Notes under the pieces: model-generated | Databases searched by the model: none | The model's input: the letters and a program-made list of their open reading frames with translations, nothing else | What the model was told of the DNA's origin: nothing | Part shown: positions 11,631 through 24,292 of the stretch, in pieces | Numbering within the stretch: the stretch's first letter is position 1 | Layout: each line of letters begins with the position of its first letter | Made by a program: the position numbers and the translations under genes | Source of the DNA: Carya illinoinensis | Taxonomy: Eukaryota; Streptophyta; Magnoliopsida; Fagales; Juglandaceae | Assembly (NCBI RefSeq): GCF_018687715.1 | Contig: NC_056764.1 | Span: forward strand, 10,110,501-10,174,500 | Direction: 5' to 3' | DNA length: 64,000 bases

Positions 11631-12381
11631 TGTCAATGCACTACTAACAATCTATATATCTACTCATAAATATGTTTATTTTTTCATTCTCCATAGGGTA
11701 ATAATACACTTATCACTATTTTACCGCTTGTAGTGTATTTATTTTTTTATCATTTTCTTTTAAGTATTTTTTTACCATCCTTAGCCATTAAGAAAAAATT
11801 TAAAAAATATATAATTTTAGTGATAGTCACTTACTTAATCATTAAGTAAAAAAAAGTTTAAAAAAAATTAAAAAATTAAAAAGAGTGATAAAATAATGGT
11901 AAGACTATCATTATTCATGTTCAAATTACCGATATGTTGCATCTTGATCCCATCGTATTCCCTTCCCCCCAAACAAACAAAAAGACGTTTTGAATTTTAT
12001 TTATTTAATTTCTTAAAAAAAATTAAATAAGCTGACGTGGCATAAGCCGAGCCCGTGCCGGGGTCCCAGGCCGGTTGCGTATAGCATTTTTCATGTTCAG
12101 TTGCAAATGTTTTTCCGTGCAGACTTGTAAGGAGATAAAAGAAATGCTTTATTTTCTTATAAAATGTCTTGATTGTGTGTCCCGAAAAAATTTTTTATTT
12201 AGTGGTCAAGAAAATAGTTTTTAGTGATGTTGTGAGTTTTTTTTTTTTAATTTAAGAATATAAAAAAATGAATGAAAAAAAATCATAAAAAATAAAAAAA
12301 TATTTTGCTCTTCTGGGATGTAGCACTGCTCGTAGATAAATTCAAGAAAGAATAAATTTATTTGCAAATGTTTTTCTTTGA
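11631..12381. other. AT-rich intergenic DNA, no gene seen
   Basis: This stretch is very A/T rich with many A and T runs. A GCTGACGTGGCA motif at about 12031-12042 has an inverted partner near 13196-13207, but no clear element ends were found. No coding signal is visible on either strand. Confidence 0.4.
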
Positions 12382-12731
12382 CACACCAAACTAACTGCTA
12401 ATGAAACCTTGATAGTTTTTATGAATGTAATGGATCCTAAAATTAATAGTGTATTACACATCGAATTTGTAAATAGCATGAAAGTTTGAAGTCATTTTGA
12501 AAAGGAAAGTGCATTTTTTGGCCAAAGCAAAATTGTTTTATGTTTCAAAATACAAGAAAAGTATTTACATGAACGTTTACGGTGAAACAATTAGTGCATC
12601 CAAAAAAATTAAAAATTATATTATAATATTTTAATTTTAATATTAATTTTAATTTAAAAATTATTCCTATCATTTTGGAAAGTAAAATTATTAATTAAAA
12701 TTTTATACCACCTTGTCAATTGATAGCCTAT

Positions 12732-12967
12732 TGAGGGCATGTTTATAGTAAGTAAGATAAGAATTTTGAGTTGAAATGAAAGTTTAAAATATTATTTTTG
12801 AGTATTATTATTGTTTTAGAATTTGAAAAAATTAAATTGGAATTTGAAAAAATTAAAATTTTTATTATATTTTGTATGAGAATTTGAAAAAATTATAATA
12901 ATAAGATGAAAATTTTGAATTGAGATGAGAATATTGAGTTGAGATATTTTTACCAAACATGCCCTTA
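12732..12967. mobile_element. MITE with AGGGCATGTTT terminal inverted repeats
   Basis: The left end GAGGGCATGTTT (from 12733) is matched by the inverted right end AAACATGCCCTTA (12955-12967). The inside is AT rich with TGAGTTGAGAT and TGAGATGAGA repeats. It is about 235 bp and has no coding sequence. Ends of this type are common among hAT-like MITEs. The copy-2 duplicate does not show it at the matching place. Confidence 0.7.
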
Positions 12968-14118
12968 ATCTTTTATCAATAAATTATTAGTTTAGAGAGG
13001 ATTTTATCAAACTTAATTTTACAAAACATGTCTCAAATTCTTAGAAGCAATTATAATTGTTATTGTCAATAAAGTAATATAAACAATCTAGGATTTGAAA
13101 AAACAAAGTGGACTCATGCCTATTCAAATGGTTATATACAACTTTTTAGTTCTTCTATATACAGTCGGGGTGCATAACCGCAGGGGAAGTAGCAATGCCA
13201 CGTCAGCCGATTTTATATATATTAAAAAAAAAGTAGTGACAAAAAATAGTAGATCATGCTATTTATAATTTTCATATTGTATACTAAATAATAGTGACAA
13301 AAACTGATTGTACCCTTAGAGTGAGAGTGTGTAAAATAATTCTTATGTGGCGATATGATGCAAATTTGGATCACTTCATGTCTCAATATCAATACTAGAA
13401 ACGAAAATCAGATGGAGAAGAGAAAAAGTTTCATTATCATCAAGTGACTCAAAGCCCAGTAGAATTATAAAAACAGATATCCCAAATCAACATATAGATC
13501 TAGAAACATAATTATAAACGATACTCAATCAGAAAAGAATTCATGCTAATGAGTACGTTTTTAGTAATTAGAGAATATTACTAACATTTTTATAAATCAA
13601 CGACTTAATATGAAAATAAAAAGCTTGATCCTAAGCTAACAGACTCCAAATAAAAAATAAAAATAAAACAATAAAAATCGAGTTTTGAAAAGAAGAGAAA
13701 AATTTGATAAAACAATTAGAGAGATGACTAATTACATTATATCTATATGATACTTTTGTATGTGTTTTTCAATCACTTGATCAATCTTGAGCAAGTCTAT
13801 ATGGCAGCCGTTACGTACACAGCACACTGCATTTGCCAGCATGGTTTTTTTTTTTTTTTTAAATGCAAAATGCACGGGAAAATCTTCTCCCCGTCCAACC
13901 TGGTGCACGAGAAACTTTGTGGTACACTTTCACTTAGCTTTTCTCATCGACCAAACAAAAGTCTAGAAATATTCACCAACACCGAACTAATTTACCTAAT
14001 ATTGCCGAGAAAATGTAAAAAAACTACTACCAACATGTGATTTTTGTCCCCAATTTCTAAGCACCTAAACAAGAAACGGTGTAGTACATGACCATTTTGG
14101 ATCTTTCGGAGGCGATAA

Positions 14119-14659
14119 GTGGCAGAACCAGAAATTCTACATTGGGAGGGCCATATTAATCTATGCAATGACGAAGATGCTTGCATACATGTCTATGTGT
14201 ATATATATATATATTATACACTTTGTTGTTTATAATTATAAGAAAATACATTATACACATAATTTATTTTCATATTCATTTAATTTATAAGAAATATTTT
14301 TTGGATTATATATTTTTTTACTCATATTTTCAAGTTTTTAAATTTAATTTTCAGTGGTATATTTTTGGTATTTTTTATGTATGTATACTTATTTTCTATA
14401 TTTTGAATGCAAAACTTATGAACTTTAAGAAAATATAGAAATTATTTTTTCATACTTTTAAGAAGACTGAAAAATTTTAGATGGGATTAGAAGAAAATTT
14501 CATATTTTTAAAATATTTTAAGAAATTTAAAAATTTTTGAGATCAATATTATTTTTTATCAAATTTTATTTGAATTTAAAAATAGTGATGAAAATTTTTT
14601 TTTTTTTTTTGGGAGGCTAGGGGCCATGGCCCCCTCTAGCCTCAACGTGGTTCCACCAC
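14119..14659. mobile_element. Non-autonomous hAT-type element
   Basis: The left end GTGGCAGAACCAG (14119) is matched by the inverted right end GTGGTTCCACCAC (ending 14659). A GC-rich GGGCCATGGCCCCC segment lies just inside the right end. The left end resembles one end of the decayed hAT transposon at 35092 (GTGGCGGAACTAGGAATT), so this is probably a deletion derivative of the same superfamily. The interior is AT rich and non-coding. Confidence 0.65.
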
Positions 14660-15050
14660 AGGAGATGATCGTGTTGCGTCGGCCTGGGCTCAACATCTTG
14701 ATCTTAGTTCTGAAAGCAAAGCTTCCAGAGATAATCGACGGTGAAGAAACTAGGAACAATGTGTTCTTAGAGGAGGCTGGGAAAGGAACAAGAGATGCAG
14801 GAATAGAAGGGAGCGAAGAGAGTGTAGGGACCAGTCCAATCCGTGTAGGCGGTGGAGTTGGAAAGAGAGAGCGTGGTGGTGGCGAGCTCGTTGAAGCTGA
14901 GATGGGAGAGGATTGGAGGGAGGAGAGATGTGTTGGAGAAAAACGAAAGGGCTTGTGGTTTTGTTGGTGTTCTGGATAAACTGAAAGGAGACATGGACTA
15001 AATTGAATCGGTGTGATGTACAAAATAAAAATCGGTCACTGTTTGTAATT
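14660..15050. other. GA-rich block of unknown origin, present only in copy 1
   Basis: A purine-rich stretch (+ strand) gives a Ser/Pro-rich 154-aa frame on the minus strand and a Glu/Gly-rich frame on the plus strand. Neither shows a domain. It is absent at the matching place in the second copy of the duplication, so it is probably inserted DNA. Confidence 0.35.
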
Positions 15051-15732
15051 TTTCATCAATTGTTTCTAATCGGAACTCTCTCTTTGCCATTTAAAAGATT
15101 CTCCATGAGATTTTTTGGGGGGCCTTCTTTCACAAGGGCGACTGCCTAATTTATAATACGGAGAAAGCTGGCAAACATCTAGCCGTTTTAGTTTAGTTAA
15201 GTTAAGTTGAGCGGAGTTTTAAAAGTTAAATAAAATATTATTAGAATATGATTTTTTTAAAATTAAATTGTTTATTATATCATGTTTGAAAGTATAAAAA
15301 AATTATAATAATTAAATGGGATGGGATAAATTGACTTGGATGATTTTTGAATTCAAACAAAATCTGAAAGATTCTATGAAAGTGGATTTTTTTTTTTTTT
15401 TTTTGTTTAAATGCTGGCAACGTGTGGTCGAGTTCCGAATATGCCCTAAAATTAGTCGTTACATGGACATACAGTGTTATAAAAAAATTGATACTATTCT
15501 AGTTAGTTGTATTAATTTTTTTAATACACAATTAATCATATTATTTGAATATATAAAAGAGTATAAAAGTTATTGTAAATAAAATTTTTGTATATATATA
15601 TATATATATAATGATCTCGGGGGTGGTGTGACCAGAATTAAGTAATAGAAGCATTGGTTTTGATGGATTTCTAAAGCTAATTTCTGCACATATAAGGTTG
15701 TGGCCTCGAGAGCCCGGACATTGACCAGAAAA

Positions 15733-18700
15733 ATGGGTAGCAGAATCCCAGAATTCCTACTGGATTCCTCAAGCGGCAAGACCATTCCACTTCTAGGCTT
15801 CGGCACGGCTGAATTTCCTTTTGGCACGTCTTCTGCAACCATGAAACAAACTTTGCTCCATGCAATCAAACTGGGATACCGGCACTTTGATACGGCTGCC
15901 GTTTACCAGTCCGAGCAGCATCTTGGGGAAGCCATTAATGATGCCCTTCGCCTTGGCTTAATCAAAGGCAGGGACGAACTCTTTATCACTTCCAAGCTTT
16001 GGAGCATCGATGCACACCACGATCGTGTCCTCCCTGCACTAAAGAAAACCCTCAAGTAATTAAACAATGCATTGATCTTTCTACTTTCGCTTCTACGGAT
16101 TTTTCTCTCTCTCTTATTTATTTATTTATTTTTTTTTTTGGGTTCTCTTTTTCTCTCTGTCTCTGATGTATGCCAAACATTTGTGTGTGTGTGTGTGTTT
16201 GTGCGAAGTCACTGAATAAGGATTGTGTTTTTGTTTGTTATCAATACCGACCATCTGTGCAGCAATCTGAAGTTGGAGTACGTTGACCTTTATCTCATTC
16301 ACTGGCCTTTTAGCTTGCCGGCGGGGGAAATTGAAATACCTCCGCGGAAGGAGGACATCCTCCCTCTGGATATCAAATCTGTGTGGGCAGCAATGGAGGA
16401 GTGTCAAAAGCTTGGTATGGCTAAATCAATCGGTGTGAGCAACTTCTCCATAAAGAAGCTTGAAACTCTTCTTGCCACAGCAAAGATTCCACCAGCCGTC
16501 GATCAAGTTAGTCTGATCAAAGTCCTTTTTCCTTTCCAATAATATTGGTCACTCTTCTTAATTCAAGGTTGCAGAATGTAATTTCCCAATTATATCTCCT
16601 GGTTTTTATTTATTTTGGAATTAAGGTGGAGATGAACCCGCTCTGGCAACAGAAAAGGCTAAGAGAATTTTGTGAGAACAAGGGAATACATGTCACTGCG
16701 TACTCTCCCTTGGGAGCCAAAGGAACACTTTGGGGAACAAACTGGGTAATGGATTCTGAGGTGCTAAGAGAGATGGCTAATGCCAAAGGAAAAACTGTTG
16801 CACAGGTAATGTATATAATAACATCATCTTCCATTTCATTCCTCTTCTTTTAATTTTAGCTTTTCTTATTGTTTTTACTTAATTTGTTTTATTTTATTTT
16901 TGGATTTTCGAAAGTCTAATTGCTATCTTGTTGAATAATTACAACAGAGAAAAGAAAATTGATTCATACTTACATACATGTACACACATATTGCACTTCG
17001 CCGGCACTCGATATATCCTAGTTTCCAGTTTCCTCACCCGTTTGAATCCCCTATACCTATATATATTAAATGTACTTGAAGCCAGGTTAGAGTAGGCTGC
17101 TGCATGCGTAGCTTTCGGACCGGTGTTTGGTTTATAACTTTTAAAAAGGAAAATATTAAATGTAATTAAAAAAACCCCTTAAAAGATTTATTTTTTCATA
17201 TATTAATTAGTGATATATTGAAAATTGTGAGATATGAAATTCAAAATTTAAATTTTAAAAAAATTAACAACATGAATTTTATAAGTAAAAATATAAATAA
17301 AATTATAAATACATGTAGTACTATTTTTCAAGAGTATTCTATTATGCAAGTCTTGCACCACATACAAGGAAAATAAAAAAATATAAAAAATAAAGATCCA
17401 TATTAACAAATGTGTGATGTAAGACTCTAGAGTATAAAAACTCATAACTTTATATAGATTTATAATATGCAAAATTCATATAATATAATGATGATAAATG
17501 TGTCACATTTTATAATATAAAATAAAAATAAAATAATAATGTGGTGATTAAAATTTTTCATATATATTAGCATTACCTACTAGCACCCATGTAATTAATA
17601 TTAATATTATTCATTTAATGAGCTGTCATTTGAATTTCTTTAACATGATCTAACGATCGAGATTCTTTTGTACATGTATATAAGTCATCGAATTGATATG
17701 TGCCTTAATTAATGCAGTATTGACACAACACTAGTAATTAAAATCCAAATCGGTAGTGTAACTTCCGATTAGGGGGGTTGCGTTAGATTCTTAAAAGTAT
17801 TTAAATATCTTAAAAATTTTTAATGAAAAAATTAAGTTGTTTAGGTGTTACGTATTAAAATATAAATTAAAAACAATATTTTTACTCAAATTTGTTTTTT
17901 TAGATAATATAAAACATAATTTCGATTTTTAAAAAATATTACCAATAGACAAATATACCTGTACAACTTTAAAATAATTATAATTTTACTTTTCGAACTT
18001 GTCATATGCACGACACTACAACTTTTAAATGACCTTTTATATCATTTATACTCAAAAATCAATTTTTTATATTGTCTCCACTGTTTAGGAGGAATAATAT
18101 TAGAATAATAAAACATTTAATTGTATTTTTAGTGATGAATTAGAGGACAAAAATGTAATTGTGCAATATGAACTTCAAGAAAATCTATTATTCATGTGGC
18201 TATAGCCTATTTTATAGCATAATCAATATATATATATATATATATAAATCTTTTTAGTACAGAGCACTTAGGCTTAATTAAAAGCATGATTTACATAAAA
18301 GATTAATATGCATGTGCGCATTAAATGGATCAAAATCTTTTTTTGAATTTTTAGGATAAATTTACATATTTATAAATTTATTTATTTTTTCTAATACCCT
18401 TTATTTTTTCTTCTTCTTCTTCTTCTTTTTATTTTAATTTTATTTTAATTTTTTTATTATGGATAGTATGGATCATCAAATGAAGTTTAATCCAACAAAT
18501 TTAAGCACGATAGTTATAATATATTATTTCTTAATGTCATGTGAAGATTTCATTAAGATGGGCATATGAGCAAGGAGTCAGCGTGCTTGTGAAAAGCTTC
18601 AACAAGGAAAGAATAGAAGAAAACCTAGACATATTTGACTGGAACTTGACTTCAAAGGAGTTACAGAAAATAAGCCAAATTCCACAACGTAAAGGATCTG

Positions 18701-18831
18701 TTGGGACTGAATTCATCTCCGAGGAAGGGCCTTACAAAACTGTTTCAGAGCTTTGGGATGAAGATATCGGTTTAGCATTTGGTAAGAAAAAATTAATTTA
18801 TACACGACATTTCATTTTCTTAATTAAATAA
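15733..18831 (+). CDS. Aldo-keto reductase, AKR4 type, 4 exons
   Basis: Coding exons are 15733-16055, 16263-16506, 16626-16805 and 18547-18831, giving 343 aa with GT-AG introns. The catalytic tetrad is visible: D53 and Y58 in [15 protein letters not shown]88 in [10 protein letters not shown]121 in YLIHWP. NADPH-pocket motifs GVSNFS, VDQVEMNP, AYSPLG and KSFNKER follow in the usual order. This is the plant AKR4 group that includes chalcone-type reductases, methylecgonone reductase and galacturonate reductase; it reduces carbonyls with NADPH in the cytosol. The substrate cannot be named from sequence. Such proteins usually end just after the ELWDG(E/D)-like motif at about 320 aa. Here ELWDEDI is followed by about 20 more residues, with LYS-rich and hydrophobic parts, suggesting loss of the usual stop. 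A donor-like GGTAAG sits in that tail, so a further exon cannot be ruled out. Intron 3 is 1.74 kb and AT rich. The start at 15733 is chosen over an upstream in-frame ATG at 15700, because [10 protein letters not shown] matches family N-termini. Confidence 0.88.
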
Positions 18832-18964
18832 GATTGATTGTTGTTACGAAATTCTCTCTCTCTCTCTGTATTGAAGCTTTTCATAAAGAGACAGAGATCA
18901 GCGACCGCGTGAATGAATTGGCATAATTTAACTTTTTCAACGTTCATACACCAAATTTAATATA
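18832..18964. other. 3' flank of the aldo-keto reductase gene
   Basis: This short stretch holds a TCTC run and probable 3' UTR before the next retroelement begins. No clear poly(A) signal stands out. Confidence 0.4.
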
Positions 18965-21900
18965 TGTAACTACCCGTTAGAAATTTAATAGTAGAATTTT
19001 TATAGAATTTAAAAATCGCAAATAAATTTTATAAAAATATCATATAAATTCTATAAGTTTTTACGAATTAACCAATCACATATGCTATATAGTCTACTCC
19101 ATTAGACTCAGTAGATTATTTAGGATTTTATAGTATAATAATCTTATTTTTAATTTTTGAACAAAATGCTTGTTCAAATTGCACAGTTAGTTTAGTGTGT
19201 ATGTTTAGGATTTTACAGTGTAAAATTTATTTTTGCTTTTTCCGAGGTGGAATGTTCAAATTAAATTAGAGAAATTTTATATAAACACTTGGCAAGATAT
19301 TAGCTACACTTGATGATAGTATCGGACACTTGACACTAAGAAGAACTATGAGATGGAAATGCGAAAGAAATCATGACGTGAGATCATGTCTCATAAGCAA
19401 AACAATATTTTATCCAACCAACCAAATTGTACTAAACCAAAGAGGGTTAAAACATAAATATTTAGAATCCAATTGAAACCCCTAAAATTTGATCAAAACC
19501 AAAATTCTAAACTGTTTACCCAAACCCATAGTTTGCCTCCAAATCCTATTTGATTAGATTTCTAGCATTATATTTAATCACTTGATTAAATCACTTTCAC
19601 ATACTATTAATTTATCAAATTTATGTTATGACATTATTATCTAACCCTTTAAACTTTGAAAATTTGATTGGGCAAAAAAAAAAAAAAAAGAATTAATTTG
19701 AGCTTGATGGTATTTCAAACCCTAACCAAACTCTCTTTAAACCCTAAATAAAGCGCATTTGTTTAAGGCCCATCAAGACCCACAAGTTTTGACTACCTTG
19801 GCAAAACTTCTTGAGTAAGTTTCCACCCACTTAAGGCTGACCATCTATTGCTTATGACAACCCCAAAGTCGTGTATGATGTAAAAACCAAAGGCCACCTC
19901 ACTACCACCCTTCTCTTGAAAGTTTTCTTAGCTGAAAATCATTCACTATTTGTACCTTTTTATAACCTAATCACCACCCATCAAAATGTCACTCAAGCCC
20001 ATACTTCACTTTTCAGAAATGTATTAGGTGTGCAAGTCATCATCCTTTCGCTCATTTAATCCATTTTCATTTCTGTTCTCGGAAAAAACACTTATAAAAC
20101 ACTTAGAAGCTTTCTCAAGCAGTTTTTTGAGCCTTTTGACATGCAATTTTTGAAACCCTTATAAGTATTATCTCACTAATCTTTTTTCATGAAAGTTATT
20201 AGTATTTGAATCTAGTTTCTGTAGTTTTTAATTTTTTTTTTTCATGATCATTGGTTGATAAAAAGTTATTTTAACCATGTAAAGGTCATTCTAGGCAATA
20301 TATTATATTTTGAAATTTTTGACCAAACTAATGGACAAATCTTGATTTGAAATTTTTATGGAGTGTTGTCAACATGTTATATAAATTTTTGTTGGAGATT
20401 ATTTCCATAATTAAAGTTTTTGATGAAAGAGTTTCTTAGATCAAAAAAGTTAGAAACTAGAAGAGAAAAAACAACATCTGTTTTAAGAAAGTTTGAAACG
20501 ATTGTGGTTAATTCTTACTCTAATGACTGTGATAAATTTATTTGATAATACTAAACCTTGATCTAAATTTTAGAATCTTATTTTGAAGATTTTTTGTGTT
20601 AGTTTAAAAGATATAAATTTTTATGTAAAAGAATACTCAGTTAGGTCAAAAGTTTGATGATTTCAGCTAGATCCATGTTTTGGTTTATTTTTAGCCATGT
20701 GATTTCAAATTTAATGTTTGGATCTATTTTAGGACATATTTTTAAATCATAGGATGTTTTGGTTTAAAGATCTTATCATGGTTTGCCTTGGATCAAGTGT
20801 TTGATCAAAGCAAAGTTTAGAAAAAAAATTTCTGTTTTTGAGTAAGTGTTGGAGTCGAATACTTCAAGTGAGATTTTGTGATTTTTGGTGACTTTGATGT
20901 GTTGATTCAAAGCATATTAGTTCTTAGGAATGTGTTATGAATACGTTAGAAGAGATTTTTGGATTTTTAGAAGTTCTTGGAAATATTTTGAAAAAGGTAA
21001 AAAACTGGAGATTTAAAGGTTTGTGTTTTGGTTAAAAGTTTGGATCTTTTGTTTGAAAAGTTTTGTGTTTATAAGAAGTAGATTTTTTTGAATGTTTTAA
21101 GTATGTTTTTAAGCTTAGGATATGATGATCTTTATTATAATATTTTGGTTTAATCATGAGTTTTGAAATTTGATGAAATTGCAACTAAATCAAGAGATAT
21201 GGTCTTTGGAAGTTTCAACCTTATGGTGTTTTTCATAATTGTGATTGGTTTTAATTTTTTTAAGTTAATATTTGTGTTTAGGATAAAATTTACATGAGGA
21301 ATGTACATTTCGGTGATTTTTGGAATTAGGATGTAAAATCTTTAAATTAGGGATAAAATGGTCATTTTTTCACATGGAGATGGTAAAATGGTAATTTAAT
21401 TGTAAGTCGGCATTTTTCATGTTTTTAATTTATTAGTGATAAAGTTTTTAATATTTAAAACTTTTACTTACAGTTTCTTGTGTTTCGTGCTTTATCTTGT
21501 AAAACACGATGATCATTGTAAGTTAGCTTATAATTTAATTATAATTATCAAATTATTGTGTATGTGTGTTGGTAAGGAAATCATTTTTTATGTACTTTTG
21601 TTATTATATATGGCATGCAATGCCATGTCATTACATGTTTGTCTGTTACCCATTATATTTTGACATGAAACATTTATTTGTTACACATTATATTCTGTAA
21701 TGTAATGTTATCTGTTATATGTTTGCTATGTCACATAATATTATTTGTTACACGTAATGCCATATCATGTAATGTTATCTATTATATGTTAAGTCAAGTT
21801 ATAAAATGTTTATCTGTTACACGTTATGCTATGTTATGAAATGTTAATTTGTTACACGTTATTCTTTGTTATGAAATGTTTGTATGTTTTATGTCATTCT

Positions 21901-24292
21901 ATTTCATTCATCTCACGTACATATTGCGTCACGTTACATCAGCAAATTTATCTTTTCATTTCATGTCATGTCATGTCTGGAGTTCAGTGCATGTCTTCAA
22001 AATTGTATTTTTTCGAGTCTAGTCATATTATGTCCATGTACAGTTAAGTCATTGTTCAGTTAATTATTATTCTGAAATATTTTTATAATCCCATGAGACA
22101 AGACTACTCTATTATGGTAACCCCATGAGATAAGATTACTCTATTATAATAATTTCAATAGACAATGTTACTCTATCATTATGACAACCTTATAAGATGA
22201 TAATATCATTATGAGAAGTTGTGAGAGTTCCAAATTATTTGATGCGATATGCTGGAATGATGAAAGAGAAGAGTCCTGCTATGGAATTGGAGGTTGAGAA
22301 TGGCAAGGAACCTAAATCGATTATCGTGGTTGCTATTAGTACTACACTAGAGAGCAACGACAATTCATTGATCACAACGAATAATATTATTGCAGCTGCT
22401 CTTGATCTAAGGTTTCCTGTAGATATCAATTATGAGTCAAACAATTTCAATAGCAACAACAAGATTAAGGAACAAGAAGTTCTTCTCGAACTCCCTCCCA
22501 AGTATAAATTCTGCCTAACAGACGAAGAGCTCATCGTTTTTTACTTCAAAAAGAAAAAAACTACATGGGATATGGAACAATATAATTGTACATTTTCACC
22601 CAAAGAGAATGAAAGTATTGAAATGAGAGTCGGCCAAATCGTGTTGCTGTTGATGGATATTGGAAGGCCATTGGAGCTGACAGGGAAATTAGATCCAATG
22701 GAACCGTAGTTAGATATAGGAAGGCATTGGTTTTTTATATGGGAAGACCTCCAAAGGGTGATAAGACTAATTGGATTATGCATGAATAAAGAGTTAAGGA
22801 TTCACCTCCAAGCAAAATTCACTCAAATGACATGAGTTTGAATTACTGGGTTCTCTGTAGGATTCATAAGAAATAGCCTAAAGTAGTAATTGATTTAACT
22901 TCTCTGCAAGATAATGATAAGGGGGATCATGAGCATATAGGTCAAATGAATTCAAGTTTTGAAGGTCCCATCATTGATGAGGTTGAAGTACAAGTTATTG
23001 GTACCAGGGATAATTTTCAGATGCAATCCTTCCAAAATGGAATCCGGCCAGAAGTTTATGTGTGATGATCAATATCTAAATGATGAATGGAGTGGATATC
23101 TAGACGCTATTTTGAGCACTACTACAAATAGTGACCTTTGCAGCTTGCCTTCGGATTTAAATTTTTGCAACAACAGCTAGTCTGATCCAGATCTGAACTT
23201 AGATCTTCCCAGTGATGAACCTGATGGAATCAAGTGAGTAATTATATTATTTTGTTATTGATCCAGTTAGCTAGGTACTTAATAATTACTGGAAGTTTAG
23301 GTAATTGATCTATTTAGCTTATTAATGTTAGGTTAAATATATATATATATATATATCATTATGATAACCCTATGAGACAAGAATATCATGGTAACTCTAT
23401 GAAATAAGAATACATTTCAAATTCATGTTATTTCACGTTATATTCATGTCCAAGTCAGTTCATGTTAAGGTCGTGTCCAAGTCAGTTTATGTCATGTCAA
23501 GTTTTATGTTCAGTTTCAAGCTCAGTTTCACGTCATATTTATTTTACGTTCAGTTCAAGTTCAATTCATGTCATGTCTAGTTCACATAAGTTCATTTCTT
23601 ATCATGTCAGTTCAAGTAATGTCAGTTCATGCCATATTATATGTTAAATCATGTTATGGTTATTTATGATTATAATTATGCATTCATGACTTTATTGTCA
23701 TGCCTGTATTTGTAAACTATATGTTAACTTATTTGTTAATTTGTAGAGATTTGTAATCAAAGTTCACCATAGTAGTCTCAACTACCATTTCCTCTGAAAT
23801 GGTAGATCATGTGCCAGGATTAGGAGATGCGGCAGAAGTTTGTCTAAAGGCGATCGACTAGAAAGTGACGGCACAACGCGGAGCTCATCGCTTCGATATT
23901 CCGTTTTATCTAGTATTATGGCGTCCTTGATCGAATTGCGTGAGCTACTCAATGGATTAGCCTAGTAATTATTTTAGTTTTATATGTACTTAGAGAGCTC
24001 TGTTTCCAATACACTTTATGTTATAGACATGTTGGACAAATACTATAACCTTTGGATACTAGCCATCAAATTAATTTTATTAAGTGTGTTTATGTTTTGG
24101 AACATATTATTTCTAGTGCATGGTATTGTTCAAAGAAAACAAATTAGCCATTACAAATATTGCATCTATTGGTAGATGCATGCTAGGTGCATTGCATCCT
24201 TAATTGTCATGAACGTGAGCTTATAATTTTGTATTGCATGTTCTGACACTTTAGAATTCGTTCTATCCCAACCAAAATTTTGGTGTGTCACA
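18965..24292 (+). mobile_element. Giant LTR-like unit carrying a NAC gene fragment
   Basis: It begins TGTAACTACCCGTTAGAAAT and ends TGGTGTGTCACA, matching in order the minus-strand unit at 2390-6176 (start motif, blocks near 21360, block near 23750-23830, end). Flanks are AT rich (TATA on both sides), so the target duplication is ambiguous. It is 5.3 kb with no gag or pol. A degenerate array of ATGATAACCCTATGAGACAAGA-like repeats flanks the captured NAC segment on both sides (about 22085-22215 and 23357-23412). Most of the rest is AT rich and non-coding, with many CATGTCATGTCA-type runs. Confidence 0.65.
22221..23236 (+). pseudogene. NAC transcription factor fragment captured in an LTR unit
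   Basis: The first reading frame contains ELPPKYKFCLTDEELIVFYF, the start of a NAC DNA-binding domain. Further on, in other frames, come [37 protein letters not shown] and a LNYWVLCRIHKK stretch, the later NAC subdomains. The middle of the domain appears shortened, since the usual WLI/DLYK part is missing. At least one frameshift (near 22625-22650) and in-frame stops (one at about 22786, one just after the RIHKK part) break it, so it cannot make a working factor. A GTGAGTAATT donor-like site follows at about 23237, which hints that genomic DNA rather than cDNA was captured. NAC proteins bind DNA and control development and stress responses. Which NAC clade it came from cannot be told. Confidence 0.8.

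Larger units (their letters stand above)
12382..15690 (+). repeat. Segmental duplication, copy 1: upstream region of the aldo-keto reductase gene
   Basis: Blocks of this region recur in the same order at about 40280-43870. Examples are the AATGGATCCTAAAAT block (12427 and 40313), the TTTACGGTGAAACAA block (12577 and 40875), the AAAGACTCC-type block (13620 and 40985), the CTCTTTGCCATTTAAAAGAT block (15080 and 41390), and the GGTGGTGTGACCAGAATTAA block (15619 and 43805). Copy 1 holds extra DNA at about 13790-15050 that copy 2 lacks, including a hAT-type MITE. In this copy the duplicated block ends about 70 bp before the aldo-keto reductase start codon, so it includes the promoter region. Confidence 0.75.

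Noticed and set aside
12031..13207. Inverted GCTGACGTGGCA motifs as ends of one transposon
   Set aside because: Similarity does not extend beyond about 12 bases plus AT-rich flanks, and no target duplication was found.
14559..15023. 154-aa Ser/Pro-rich frame, minus strand
   Set aside because: It overlaps the end of a MITE and a purine-rich insert; no conserved motif.
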